Assembly (NCBI GenBank): GCA_028224375.1
Contig: JAOIVW010000002.1
Coordinates: 152,637-216,636 of the forward strand
DNA: 64,000 nt
Reading direction: 5' to 3'
From: Hellea sp.
GTDB taxonomy: Bacteria; Pseudomonadota; Alphaproteobacteria; Caulobacterales; Maricaulaceae
In this document: positions 9,096-17,967 of the stretch, one piece after another
Position numbering within the stretch: the stretch's first letter is position 1
How the letters are laid out: each line of letters begins with the position of its first letter
Translations under genes and position numbers: made by a program
The notes under the pieces: model-generated
Databases searched by the model: none
Told to the model about the DNA's origin: nothing
The model's input: the letters and a program-made list of their open reading frames with translations, nothing else

Positions 9096-9231
9096 TTTAC
9101 ATTTTATGCTTACTGCTTAGGCATGGATAGTTGAATAATCTATGGCTTGCTAAGGGCATATTATCTACAGCCATTGACCCCACCCCGCCAACAGCCTAAA
9201 TCCCGCGCTTAACCTCACTACGGACACTCCC

Positions 9232-10830
9232 ATGCCTAATGACCTTTATATGAGCGCGAAAGCTTGGCCTTTTGAACAGGCGCGGCAGATTTTGAAACGG
9301 CTTGATATTGAGAAAAAGCGCGGCATTGAGCGCGGTGAGGCTCCTGTTGTGTTTGAGACGGGGTATGGCCCGTCGGGCTTGCCGCATATTGGTACCTTTG
9401 GTGAGGTGGTGCGCACGACTATGGTGCGCAATGCTTTTATCGCGCTGACCGAAGGGAAAGTCCCGACCAAGCTGATTTGTGTCTCGGATGATATGGACGG
9501 GATGCGCAAAGTGCCGCCGACTGTGCCTAATCCTGAAAGCCTTGAGGAATATCTGCAAAAGCCGCTCACCGATGTGCCTGATCCCTTTGGCACGCACGCA
9601 AGTTACGGCGCGCATATGAATGCAAGGCTGCGGGCCTTTTTGGATGGGTTTGGGTTTGAGTATGAGTTCCTCTCCGCCACCGAGCTTTACCGCACGGGCC
9701 GCTATGATAAATTCTTGCTGAAGGCGCTGGAAAAATTTGATGATATTATGGCCGTGATGCTCCCCACATTGGGTGAGGAACGCCGCGCGACCTATTCGCC
9801 CTTTTTGCCAATCTCGCCTTCATCAGGCCGCGTGCTTTATGTGCCGATGACATCCGTCGACGCCGAGGCCGGGACGATTACATTTGATGATGAAGACGGC
9901 TCCGAGGTCACACTGCCTGTCACGGGCGGTCATGTGAAGCTGCAATGGAAGCCGGACTTTGGCATGCGCTGGGCGGCGCTGGGTGTGGACTTTGAAATGT
10001 TCGGTAAAGACCATCAGGATAATGCGCCGATTTATTCGCGCATTTGTAAGATTTTGGGCGGGCAACAGCCTGTGCAATATGTCTATGAATTATTTCTCGA
10101 CGAAAAAGGCGAGAAGATTTCCAAGTCTAAAGGCAATGGCATCTCGGTTGAGGATTGGCTGAAATATGCGCCTGCCGAAAGTCTCTCGCTTTATAATTTC
10201 GCCAAGCCCCGCGCGGCGAAGAAATTATATTTCGATGTCATCCCGAAAAATGTCGATGAGTATTTTCAGCATCTGGACGGGTGGAAACGTCAGGACGAAA
10301 AGGCGCGGCTGTCTAACCCCGTTTGGCATATTCATAATGGCAATCCGCCGAGCTTTGTTCCGCCTGTCTCTTTCGCGCTTTTGCTCAATCTGGTGAGCGC
10401 GGCAAATGCGTCGGATAAAGATATTCTCTGGGGCTTTATTCAGCGCTATGCGCCTGACGCCAACCCGAGCGATAATCCTGCGCTGGATGATTTGGCCAGC
10501 TATGCCGTGCGTTATTATCAGGACTTCGTAAAACCTAATAAAGATTACCGCGCCCCGACGGATCAGGAACGCGCAGCGCTGGAGGATTTAACGGCGCGTT
10601 TAAGGGCTGTACCAGAGGCAGAAAAAGCTGACGGCGAAGCGTTGCAAACGCTGATTTTCTCAGTCGGGAAAGACCATGAATTTGAGAACCTGCGCAATTG
10701 GTTCAAAGCGATTTACGAAGTCTGCCTGGGCCAAAGCCAAGGTCCGCGCTTCGGGTCTTTTGTGGCCATTTACGGCCCCGATGAAACCGCGCAATTAATT
10801 GAAGATGCGCTGGCTGGGAAGATGGGTTAG
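9232..10830 (+). CDS. lysS: Lysyl-tRNA synthetase, class I (archaeal type)
   Basis: This enzyme attaches lysine to tRNA-Lys. The 532-residue protein has the class I signatures HIGT (52-55) and KISKS (295-299), so it is the Rossmann-fold LysRS-I and not the class II enzyme of most bacteria. LysRS-I is widespread in alphaproteobacteria. The ATG at 9232 is preferred; an in-frame ATG at 9250 is the only close alternative. It stands alone, between the AT-rich defence gene and a palindromic repeat. Confidence 0.95.
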   Translation: MPNDLYMSAKAWPFEQARQILKRLDIEKKRGIERGEAPVVFETGYGPSGLPHIGTFGEVVRTTMVRNAFIALTEGKVPTKLICVSDDMDGMRKVPPTVPNPESLEEYLQKPLTDVPDPFGTHASYGAHMNARLRAFLDGFGFEYEFLSATELYRTGRYDKFLLKALEKFDDIMAVMLPTLGEERRATYSPFLPISPSSGRVLYVPMTSVDAEAGTITFDDEDGSEVTLPVTGGHVKLQWKPDFGMRWAALGVDFEMFGKDHQDNAPIYSRICKILGGQQPVQYVYELFLDEKGEKISKSKGNGISVEDWLKYAPAESLSLYNFAKPRAAKKLYFDVIPKNVDEYFQHLDGWKRQDEKARLSNPVWHIHNGNPPSFVPPVSFALLLNLVSAANASDKDILWGFIQRYAPDANPSDNPALDDLASYAVRYYQDFVKPNKDYRAPTDQERAALEDLTARLRAVPEAEKADGEALQTLIFSVGKDHEFENLRNWFKAIYEVCLGQSQGPRFGSFVAIYGPDETAQLIEDALAGKMG

Positions 10831-10841
10831 ATTTTATTGTT

Positions 10842-10979
10842 TCGTCATTCCGTCCTAGTGTTTGCTCGCAAACACTAGCGGAACCCATACCTAATCATCG
10901 CGACTTGATATAATTTACTGATAGGCGCCATATTTAGGCATGGGTCCCGTCAACGCTTTGCGTTGTGTCGGGATGACAA
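10842..10979. repeat. Composite palindromic repeat downstream of lysS
   Basis: The element opens with CGTCATTCCG and closes with the roughly inverted CGGGATGACA. It contains a perfect stem CTAGTGTTTG / CAAACACTAG with a four-base loop (10855-10878) and a second stem CAACGC / GCGTTG (10951-10965). CGGAACCCAT near 10879 and ATGGGTCCCG near 10939 are also inverted. There is no T-tract, so it is a REP-like intergenic repeat rather than an ordinary terminator. Confidence 0.6.
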
Positions 10980-11034
10980 AGTTCGATGATGTGTTTTTAA
11001 TTTTGATGATGCGCTAATTGTGGTATCTTTGGGC

Positions 11035-11811
11035 ATGTTAAAGTCCGTCCTCATTCTATTTGCCTTGCTCTTTGCCGCGCCCGCTTGGGCCCAAACAGCG
11101 TCTGACCTGCGAGACCTCTTGACTGCCGGGGACTTTGATGAGGCGCGCATGATGGGCGAAGCTTTAGGCACAGCTGAGGGTTACGCTCTGGCGGCTGAAG
11201 GTCTGGCCTCGCAAATATTCTTGGGCGAGGTGGGGAAGCTTCACAGTAATTCCAAAGTGGCGCTGAAATTAGCCGAAAAAGCTCTGGAGCTTGACCCAAG
11301 CCTTTATGAGGCGAAACTTCAATATGCGCTCGCCGATGGATTTGTCACCCGCACAACAAGCGACATCACCTCTTGGCGCAAAGGCCTGCCGCCCAAAACC
11401 CTCGCGCGGATACAGGCTTTCCGGGCCGATTACCCCCAAGACCCGCGCGGCTTGGCGCTGGAAGGGGCATGGCACCTGGCTATTATTCGTAAGCTTGGCG
11501 AGAAAAAAGGTGAAAAGTGGTATGGTGCCTCTTTGGAGAAAGCCGAGACCCTTTACGGCGAGGCGCGCAGGCTCGCCCCAAATGATGTGCTGATAGATAC
11601 GAATTACGCGATGGGTTATTTAGCGCTGGGCGGGGATGTTTACGGCCCGAAAGTCAAACCCATCTTGGAGACAATCGCCGCGCAACCCGTCAACGAATAT
11701 GTTTACGCCCAAGTCCAAATCAAAGCAGGAAAAGTGCTCGCAGCTTTCGGCGATGATAAAAAAGTTGAGAAGATGGCCAAACGGTTTCTGGATGGCAAGC
11801 CGCTTGAGTAA
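11035..11811 (+). CDS. Secreted TPR-like repeat protein of unknown function
   Basis: The 258-residue protein has a clear Sec signal peptide (hydrophobic SVLILFALLFAA, likely cut after AWA) and a mature part rich in helical repeat pairs resembling tetratricopeptide repeats, e.g. KLAEKALELDPSLYEAKLQYA and AEKLYGEARRLAPNDVLIDT-like segments. It is probably periplasmic and may mediate protein contacts. I do not recognise a named family. The frame opens with GTG at 11020, but ATG at 11035 gives the better signal peptide. It is flanked by palindromic repeats on both sides and has no operon partner. Confidence 0.7.
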   Translation: MLKSVLILFALLFAAPAWAQTASDLRDLLTAGDFDEARMMGEALGTAEGYALAAEGLASQIFLGEVGKLHSNSKVALKLAEKALELDPSLYEAKLQYALADGFVTRTTSDITSWRKGLPPKTLARIQAFRADYPQDPRGLALEGAWHLAIIRKLGEKKGEKWYGASLEKAETLYGEARRLAPNDVLIDTNYAMGYLALGGDVYGPKVKPILETIAAQPVNEYVYAQVQIKAGKVLAAFGDDKKVEKMAKRFLDGKPLE

Positions 11812-11827
11812 CTTAAATATTTAAATT

Positions 11828-11953
11828 CCCCTCATCCTGAGGAGTTTTTCATTCCGCAGGAATGAATGACGTCTCGAAGGACTGTCGCAACAAAACACCT
11901 ATCCGCCGACCCTTCGAGTCCCGAGGCTACGCCTCGCCTCAGGGTGAGGAGAC
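11828..11953. repeat. Inverted intergenic repeat of the CTCATCCTGAGG type
   Basis: The left half contains CCTCATCCTGAGGAG followed by GTCTCGAAGGAC. The right half contains CCCTTCGAG and CCTCAGGGTGAGGA, its approximate inverse, with an inner stem CGAGGC / GCCTCG. CTCATCCTGAGGAG..CTCGAAGGA is a widespread repeat between alphaproteobacterial genes. It separates the convergent TPR-like gene and S24 repressor gene and could form a stem at both transcript ends. Confidence 0.65.
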
Positions 11954-11959
11954 CGCCCC

Positions 11960-12583
11960 CTACTGTGACACCCAAACAATCCGGGCCATCCATTGCACAT
12001 CTTTCTTGGACAATATCCGATCATCATATTCGGGGTTTAGCGATATCAGTTCTATCTTATGCGTCGTCTGTTTATAGAGCTCTTTGGCCATGACTTCGCC
12101 GTCTATGGTTTTAACAACGACGCGGTCGCCTTTGCGCACGGACTCGTTGGGCGCAACTAAGATGCGGTCACCTGCGCGCAGGACGGGGGCCATGGAGTCG
12201 CCTGCGATTTGTAGGGCATAGACGCCGCCGCTTTGCAGGCCTGGGACCCGCACATCATCCCAGCCGCCGCCTTTGGGGAATCCTGAATCGTCAAAGAAGC
12301 CTTCATCTCCCGCTTGCGCTAAACCGATGACGGGAATGGCGGGGCCGTTATTGGGCGCATTATCGGCAAAGCGGGCAAAGTCTTCAAAGCTCATCCCGAC
12401 AACGCCGAGGACTTTGGATAGGCTTTCGGTGGAGGGCCAGCGGTCTTTGGAGCCTGAGCTGCGTTTGGATTTATTAAAGGTCGTCGGGTCTAGGCCCGCT
12501 TGTTTCGCCAAGCCAGAGGGCGAGGTCGATAGATGCACGGCCAAGCGGTCAAGGGCGGCCCAGATATCTCGATGCGAAAACAT
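11960..12583 (-). CDS. S24/LexA-like autocleaving transcriptional repressor
   Basis: The 207-residue protein has an N-terminal helix-turn-helix region (about 1-75) and a C-terminal S24 peptidase domain. The catalytic pair is Ser130 in AGDSM and Lys167 in VMAKEL. An Ala-Gly bond at 91-92 (AQAGDE) sits where LexA/CI-type repressors cleave themselves. It is therefore probably inactivated by self-cleavage under stress. It is not LexA itself, since the N-terminal domain is of the phage-repressor type. No phage genes are nearby, so it appears to be a domesticated regulator. A partial palindrome just upstream could be its own operator. Confidence 0.82.
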   Translation of the reverse strand: MFSHRDIWAALDRLAVHLSTSPSGLAKQAGLDPTTFNKSKRSSGSKDRWPSTESLSKVLGVVGMSFEDFARFADNAPNNGPAIPVIGLAQAGDEGFFDDSGFPKGGGWDDVRVPGLQSGGVYALQIAGDSMAPVLRAGDRILVAPNESVRKGDRVVVKTIDGEVMAKELYKQTTHKIELISLNPEYDDRILSKKDVQWMARIVWVSQ

Positions 12584-12595
12584 ATTGGCATATGT

Positions 12596-12613
12596 TTAGG
12601 TAAATATTCCTAA
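12596..12613. promoter_or_regulatory. Candidate operator of the S24 repressor
   Basis: Thirteen bases upstream of the repressor start is TTAGG-N8-CCTAA with an AT-only centre, an 18-base dyad with perfect five-base arms. Its position over the probable promoter fits negative autoregulation. Function is inferred from position and symmetry only. Confidence 0.35.
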
Positions 12614-12623
12614 TAGGTCAAAT

Positions 12624-12654
12624 AAAAAAACCCGCCCGATATTACGCGGACGGG
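12624..12654 (-). terminator. Rho-independent terminator of amtB (first copy)
   Basis: Read on the minus strand, CCCGTCCG pairs with CGGGCGGG around an eight-base loop (12631-12654), with one G-T pair. Seven T residues follow (12624-12630). It lies 27 bases past the stop of the ammonium transporter gene at 12681. Confidence 0.8.
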
Positions 12655-12680
12655 TATTTATTATAGTGATTTGGCGAGAG

Positions 12681-13946
12681 CTAATTATAGGCGCTTTCAC
12701 CGTGAAGGCTCGTATCCAAGCCTACATATTCCTGCTCTTCGGTGACGCGCAGACCGAGCGTAACTTTTAGGACCACGAGGATAACCGCGCTGGCAATAGC
12801 TGACCATGCGACGACCGCCGCTGTGCCTGTGAGCTGAACCATGAAGTCACCATCGCCCGTTCCGCCAAGCGCTGTGCTGGAGAGGAAGGGAAGGATCAAA
12901 ATACCGAGAATACCGCCGACACCGTGAACCGCAAACACATCAAGGCTGTCGTCGATTTTCAGCTTCACGCGAATAAGGTGAACCGCCGCGTAGCAGAGCA
13001 AGCCGCCAGCCAAACCAATCAGCAAAGCGCCTCCGGGGCCAAGCACGCCTGCCGCAGGTGTGACTGTCGCTAGACCCGCAATTGTACCCGTTGCCGCGCC
13101 GACCAATGTCGGTTTCTTATTTGTGATGGCTTCGATAGCCACCCAGACGAGGGTCGCGACAGAGGCGGAAATATGGGTGACGAGCAGAGCCATGCCTGCG
13201 CCGCCATCAGCGGCCAGTTGTGAGCCGCCGTTAAAGCCGAACCAGCCGACCCAGAGCATAGACGCGCCAATCATAACGATGGCCGGACGGTGAGGGACTG
13301 CGAGCTCATTGGGAAAGCCTTTGCGCTTACCGAGCATGAAGACATAGACCAAGGCCGAGATACCCGCCGTGGCGTGAACGACAAGGCCGCCTGCGAAATC
13401 GATAAGGCCTTTTTCCGCCAGCCAGCCGCCGCCCCAAACCCAGTGGGTTACAGGTGCATAGACGACGAGCAACCATAAAGCTGTGAAAATCATGACGGGC
13501 AGAAACTTTACGCGCTCAACAAAGGCGCCAACGATAAGGGCCGGGGTGATAACGGCAAAGGTCATTTGGAAGGCGAGGAAAACAGATTCGGGTATTGTTC
13601 CGCTAACAGCATCTCGTCCAAGATTTTTAAGAAACAGATTTTCCAATCCGCCCCACCATCCATTGGCGGATCCAAAGGCAATGGAGTAACCCGCCACGAC
13701 CCAAATGATAGAGGCGAGAGCGGCTATTACGTAAACTTTCATCAGAACGGAGAGATAATTTTTCGCCCGCACCAATCCGCCGTAAAACAGCGCTAATCCC
13801 GGCAAGGACATAAAGAGCACTAAGGCGGTGGCGGTTAATATCCAAGCTGTGTCGCCTGAATTGACAGCTGCGTCTTGCGCAAAGGCTGTGGTGGATGCGG
13901 CCATAGCCGCCGTTAAGCCGATAAGGGCTTTGGATAATCTATTCAT
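12681..13946 (-). CDS. amtB: Ammonium transporter (Amt family), copy 1
   Basis: The 421-residue inner-membrane channel protein conducts ammonium. A signal-peptide-like segment (ends AFAQ) is followed by about eleven transmembrane helices. The two pore histidines are present in VVHATAG and AVHGVGG, and the conserved SLPGLALFYGGLVR segment is seen. It ends its own transcript at a strong terminator. GlnK, the PII partner normally encoded beside amtB, is absent here. It has only moderate similarity to the second copy, suggesting distinct affinity or regulation. Confidence 0.94.
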   Translation of the reverse strand: MNRLSKALIGLTAAMAASTTAFAQDAAVNSGDTAWILTATALVLFMSLPGLALFYGGLVRAKNYLSVLMKVYVIAALASIIWVVAGYSIAFGSANGWWGGLENLFLKNLGRDAVSGTIPESVFLAFQMTFAVITPALIVGAFVERVKFLPVMIFTALWLLVVYAPVTHWVWGGGWLAEKGLIDFAGGLVVHATAGISALVYVFMLGKRKGFPNELAVPHRPAIVMIGASMLWVGWFGFNGGSQLAADGGAGMALLVTHISASVATLVWVAIEAITNKKPTLVGAATGTIAGLATVTPAAGVLGPGGALLIGLAGGLLCYAAVHLIRVKLKIDDSLDVFAVHGVGGILGILILPFLSSTALGGTGDGDFMVQLTGTAAVVAWSAIASAVILVVLKVTLGLRVTEEQEYVGLDTSLHGESAYN

Positions 13947-14069
13947 AGCGTTTCCCCGCTTAATTTTGTCATCTTATTATGTCTGACGCGCTAGAGCATC
14001 TCTCATAGCGGCGGGAGTCGCGCGGGCAGGTGTCTTGGGGAAGAAAAGCACGCGCCCAAATATTAAACG

Positions 14070-14110
14070 AAAAAACCCCGGCTCTGCACATATGCTGTGC
14101 AAGGCCAGGG
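14070..14110 (-). terminator. Rho-independent terminator of amtB (second copy)
   Basis: On the minus strand a 15-position stem (14 paired, including two G-T pairs) spans 14076-14110 and is followed by six T residues (14070-14075). It lies about 50 bases past the stop of the second ammonium transporter gene and insulates it from the first. Confidence 0.8.
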
Positions 14111-14158
14111 TCTATCACCGTGCTCAATTAATGAGCACGAGGGGAAAATTTGTGCAAA

Positions 14159-15472
14159 TTATGCGTTCACAAATTCAGGATATGAGGCGATGCCGACTTC
14201 ATGGCTATCCAATCCGTCATATTCAACTTCTTCGCTGACCCGGATGCCTATGCTAACTTTCAGCGCATACCATACAATAGCTGAGGCCGCGCAGACAAAG
14301 ACGCCTGTTGCGAGAACACCGATGAGCTGTGTCATGAAACTGATAGACTCGTCATTATTTGTGAAGGCTACGGCAAGCGTGCCAAAGATACCGGCCACTA
14401 AGTGAACCGGTATAGCGCCGACAACATCATCAATTTTAAGCTTGTCGAGTAGCGGAACAGTCAAACATGCAAGAAGCGAACCGAGCCCGCCAACTAACAA
14501 GGCAACAGGTACGCTAGGCGTCAGTGGTTCAGCTGTGATAGCGACGAGGCCTGCCAGTGCGCCGTTGAGCGCCATTGTCAAATCAATCTTCTTATAACGA
14601 AGCTGCGTGTAGATAACCGCGATGATAACACCGGCAACAGCCGCCATGTTCGTGTTTACGAAAATCTTAGAAATAGAATCCGCATCTGAGATTGTGCCCA
14701 TGGCGAGTTGTGACGCGCCGTTAAAGCCAAACCACCCAAGCCACAGAATAAAGACACCAAGTGTTGCGAGCGGCATGTTCGATCCTGGAATAGGATTGAC
14801 CTTACCGTCAACATATTTGCCTTTACGGGCGCCTAAGATTATGGCGCCCATGAGAGCGGCCCAACCGCCTGTTGAGTGAACGAGTGTTGATCCGGCAAAG
14901 TCAGAGAACCCTCTGTCATCAAGCCAGCCATATCCCCATTCCCATGAGCCAACCACTGGATAGATGAAGCCAGTTAGAACGACTACAAAAATAATAAAGG
15001 GCCAAAATTTAATGCGCTCGGCAACTGTACCAGAGACGATAGAGGCTGTTGTCGCGCAGAAGACCATTTGGAAAAACCAATCAGAGTAAGACGAGTACCC
15101 TGTGCCTACGTCCTCAGCTACAAATTCATATCCAAATGCAAATGTACCGAAGATATTATTATCCGCAGCTCCTACATACATTAGGTTATAGCCGATGACC
15201 CAAAACATGAGGCCCGCGACTGAATAAAGACTGATATTTTTAAGGCACTGCATGGACACGTTTTTCGTGCGCACGAGGCCCGCTTCGAGCATGGCGAAAC
15301 CTGCCGCCATCCACATAACTAAGAAGCCGCCAATTAAAAATAGCAGCGTATTAAAGATAAAGGCGTCATTTGCCGCCAAGCTATCAAGCGTGGGTGCATC
15401 TTGCCCCCAAGCCATCATTGGGAGCGCGCTCAAAACCGCCGCCCCGCCTATTATTTTTGCGATTTTACGCAT
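14159..15472 (-). CDS. amtB: Ammonium transporter (Amt family), copy 2
   Basis: The 437-residue protein has a signal peptide (ends AWGQ) and eleven predicted membrane helices. The twin pore histidines lie in LVHSTGG and PVHLVAG, and the family segment GFNGASQLAM is present. It differs from copy 1 by a longer periplasmic loop (around residues 100-125), so it is not a recent duplicate. Its own terminator and a 177-base upstream gap show that it is an independent unit. I found no sigma-54 (-24/-12) promoter on its strand in that gap. Confidence 0.94.
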   Translation of the reverse strand: MRKIAKIIGGAAVLSALPMMAWGQDAPTLDSLAANDAFIFNTLLFLIGGFLVMWMAAGFAMLEAGLVRTKNVSMQCLKNISLYSVAGLMFWVIGYNLMYVGAADNNIFGTFAFGYEFVAEDVGTGYSSYSDWFFQMVFCATTASIVSGTVAERIKFWPFIIFVVVLTGFIYPVVGSWEWGYGWLDDRGFSDFAGSTLVHSTGGWAALMGAIILGARKGKYVDGKVNPIPGSNMPLATLGVFILWLGWFGFNGASQLAMGTISDADSISKIFVNTNMAAVAGVIIAVIYTQLRYKKIDLTMALNGALAGLVAITAEPLTPSVPVALLVGGLGSLLACLTVPLLDKLKIDDVVGAIPVHLVAGIFGTLAVAFTNNDESISFMTQLIGVLATGVFVCAASAIVWYALKVSIGIRVSEEVEYDGLDSHEVGIASYPEFVNA

Positions 15473-15649
15473 AGGATATCCCTTCCATAAATTACTTGTG
15501 GTTTGGCTTTGAAGGGGCGCGTTCCGACTCGCGAGTCGTTCGAAGGGGCAAAGGGGTAAACGATTGCTTAAGGTTATTTTATGTGCGCGAATAATTCGAA
15601 TCTGCTTTAATGTTGTGCAGAGCTAATCCAGCGGCAGAAAGAGACTAAA

Positions 15650-16003
15650 ATGCGTGATCCGATAATTTACAAAGTTCTCCGCCAATCAGAGTGGGAGACA
15701 CTAAGCCGTGACGGTCAATTTGAGGGCAGCGCACATGATCAACGCGACGGCTTTATACATATGTCCATAGCGGCCCAATTGCAGGGTACGCTCGATAAGC
15801 ATTATACGCAGGGCGATATTCTGGTGCTGGCCGCTGTAAGATATAAAGATGTCGCGGAGACCGTAAAATGGGAAGTCTCGCGCGGCGGAGCCGAGTTCCC
15901 GCATATATATGGTGTGTTGCCTTTAGAAGCGGTAGAGCAACACTGGGACTTGTCACCAGACCCGAAAGGGCGATATGCGGTGAGTGAACTCATTACGGAT
16001 TAA
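15650..16003 (+). CDS. DUF952 domain-containing protein
   Basis: The 117-residue cytosolic protein matches DUF952 over its full length: an N-terminal IYKVLRQSEWE, the central DGFIHMS and WEVSRGGAEFPHIYG. Its biochemical role is not established. It lies two bases before pyrD on the same strand, an arrangement seen in many alphaproteobacteria, so it is probably co-transcribed with the pyrimidine gene. Confidence 0.85.
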   Translation: MRDPIIYKVLRQSEWETLSRDGQFEGSAHDQRDGFIHMSIAAQLQGTLDKHYTQGDILVLAAVRYKDVAETVKWEVSRGGAEFPHIYGVLPLEAVEQHWDLSPDPKGRYAVSELITD

Positions 16004-16005
16004 AC

Positions 16006-17064
16006 ATGTCACTTTTTTATAAAATGGGTACGGCGGCGATGCGGATGCTCCCAGCTGAACGCGCCCATAATACAACCATCAAAGCGCTAAAGGCGGGACT
16101 TGGCCCTGTTGCGAATAAGACGGCTTCGCCGGAACTGATTACGCAGGTTGGCGGGCTGACCCTGCCTAACCCTGTGGGCCTTGCAGCGGGCTTTGATAAG
16201 AACTGCCAAGTGCCCGATGCGATGCTCGCCGCAGGTTTTGGTTTTGTTGAATGCGGAACGGTCACGCCGCGCCCTCAAGTGGGCAATCCGAAACCGCGCC
16301 TCTTTCGCCTGACGGAAGACAAAGCGGTAATTAACCGCATGGGCTTTAATAATGGCGGACTGGATGAGTTTAAAACGCGCCTTGAAAAGCGCCACGGCAA
16401 GTCTGGGATTGTCGGGGCTAATTTGGGCGCAAATAAAGACAGCGATGACCGCGTCGAAGATTATGTCAAAGGCTTGAAAGCGCTGTGGGGCATGAGCGAT
16501 TATTTCACGATTAATATCAGCTCGCCAAACACGCCGGGTCTGCGCGATTTGCAAAATGAAAATGCAATGGATGAGCTCTTGGGCCGTATCGCCGAGGCGC
16601 GGGCTGAGCTGACAGGTAGCACACCGAGCTATCCGGTTTTCTTAAAGGTCGCGCCGGATGTCGATATGTCCGAGATTGAACGGATAGTTGAGCAAGCCCG
16701 CATGTATGGCATGAACGCTATCATTGTTTCCAACACAACAATCGCGCGGCCTGATAGCCTGCAAAGCGCGCATCGCGGCGAGACAGGCGGGCTCTCAGGC
16801 GCCCCGCTTTTCGAAACATCAACAGCAGTCCTGAGAGAGTTTTCCGCCGCCGCCCAAGGGAAAATAGACTTAATCGGCGTGGGCGGTATTAGCAACGGGC
16901 AGCAGGCTTACGCCAAAATCCGTGCTGGGGCCAAAGCCGTGCAGCTTTATTCCGCGCTCGTCTTTAAAGGGCCGGGGTTGGTGACGGACATTAATCGGGA
17001 TTTGAAAGCGCGCTTAAAGGCGGACGGGTTTAACAATATTTCCGAAGCTGTGGGGCAGGGATAG
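16006..17064 (+). CDS. pyrD: Dihydroorotate dehydrogenase (quinone), class 2
   Basis: PyrD oxidises dihydroorotate to orotate in pyrimidine synthesis and passes electrons to quinone at the inner membrane. The 352-residue protein shows the class 2 N-terminal membrane-associating helix (about 1-40) and FMN-barrel motifs AAGFDKN, NISSPNTPGLR (with the catalytic Ser), KVAPD and GVGGI. Length is normal. It follows DUF952 by two bases. Confidence 0.95.
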   Translation: MSLFYKMGTAAMRMLPAERAHNTTIKALKAGLGPVANKTASPELITQVGGLTLPNPVGLAAGFDKNCQVPDAMLAAGFGFVECGTVTPRPQVGNPKPRLFRLTEDKAVINRMGFNNGGLDEFKTRLEKRHGKSGIVGANLGANKDSDDRVEDYVKGLKALWGMSDYFTINISSPNTPGLRDLQNENAMDELLGRIAEARAELTGSTPSYPVFLKVAPDVDMSEIERIVEQARMYGMNAIIVSNTTIARPDSLQSAHRGETGGLSGAPLFETSTAVLREFSAAAQGKIDLIGVGGISNGQQAYAKIRAGAKAVQLYSALVFKGPGLVTDINRDLKARLKADGFNNISEAVGQG

Positions 17065-17073
17065 CTGAAGGAA

Positions 17074-17538
17074 GTGGAAGAAGTGTTTTTTGAAATAAGT
17101 GAAACAAAAACTCTATTAAAATCTCTACTTCCCATGGGTAATGACGAGTATCGTTTTTTGTCTGACAGAGAAGACAATAGTGCTACCATTTCTATATTTA
17201 GGTTTGGAGAGTTTAAGAAAAAAACGCTTAAAATTACTCTTTTCCGCGCTACTAATGTCGATCAAATTTTTAACGCATGGACAATTTTTGTTAAGAAAAT
17301 TGATAAAAAAAAGCAATTTGAGTCTATTGAAAAGACGGAAACAACACTTTGGTTTTACGTGAACGATTACAACGGAGAACGACTACCATTCTCCGAAATC
17401 GAAGAGTTTTTAGAAGCAGGTAATTTTAACAAAATTGACTATAGCAAAGCAAGACTTGCATATAGGATTGCGACTCTGCGTTATCAGATGGGCCTACGAG
17501 TGGCTGAAAGCCTAAATCTCTTTCGTCATAAAGACTGA
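17074..17538 (+). CDS. Hypothetical protein, AT-rich insertion after pyrD
   Basis: This frame encodes 154 residues, rich in Lys, Phe and Glu, with no signal peptide or membrane segment and no domain I recognise. The GTG start at 17074 lies nine bases after the pyrD stop. The gene is much more AT-rich than pyrD, and its 3' end overlaps the convergent acetyltransferase gene by 27 bases. Both features suggest recent acquisition. Its reality rests on an uninterrupted frame and protein-like composition. Confidence 0.55.
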   Translation: MEEVFFEISETKTLLKSLLPMGNDEYRFLSDREDNSATISIFRFGEFKKKTLKITLFRATNVDQIFNAWTIFVKKIDKKKQFESIEKTETTLWFYVNDYNGERLPFSEIEEFLEAGNFNKIDYSKARLAYRIATLRYQMGLRVAESLNLFRHKD

Positions 17539-17967
17539 GTGTTCGCACTGTTTGTAATCACCAAAGGGGCCGCAGTCTTCGAAACCGAAGCGCTTGTAAA
17601 GTTTAACGGCTGGTTTGAAATATAGGCCGGGATGAGTCTCTAATGAGAGTCTTTTATAACCCCGCTCTTTGGCGAGTTTAATAATATGATAGAGCAAGGC
17701 TGCGCTAACGCCGCGGCGGCGAAAGTGGCGGTCTGTGTGGGTGGATTTAATTTCGCCATGTGTTGCGTCGAGCTCTTTTAAAGCGCCGCAGCCGGTCAGA
17801 GTTTCGCCTTCCCAGACAGAAAAGAAGGTCACGTCATCGGCCTGCAATCCTTCTATGTCGAGCACTTGATTGGTGTTCGCATCTTTATTGGCGAAAACCT
17901 CATCCAGATGTATCTTGACCAAAGCCCGCACATCGGGATGAGTCAAATTATCAATTTTAATGTCCAT
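17512..17967 (-). CDS. GNAT family N-acetyltransferase
   Basis: The 151-residue protein has the GNAT acetyl-CoA-binding motif in FRRRGVSAALL (R-x-x-G-x-A type) followed by the typical helix and the LSLETHPG strand. It resembles small-molecule acetyltransferases of the PhnO/YsnE kind; the substrate is unknown. Its start overlaps the end of the MATE gene by eleven bases, making it the last gene of the minus-strand operon that begins with pdxY. An accessory resistance role beside an efflux pump is possible but unproven. Confidence 0.85.
   Translation of the reverse strand: MDIKIDNLTHPDVRALVKIHLDEVFANKDANTNQVLDIEGLQADDVTFFSVWEGETLTGCGALKELDATHGEIKSTHTDRHFRRRGVSAALLYHIIKLAKERGYKRLSLETHPGLYFKPAVKLYKRFGFEDCGPFGDYKQCEHSVFMTKEI

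Noticed and set aside
11960..12583. Prophage remnant indicated by an S24 phage-type repressor
   Set aside because: No integrase, Cro, replication or structural phage genes and no att-like repeats nearby; neighbours are amtB and a repeat.
15473..15649. Sigma-54 promoter before the second ammonium transporter gene
   Set aside because: No GG-N10-GC element was found on the relevant strand.
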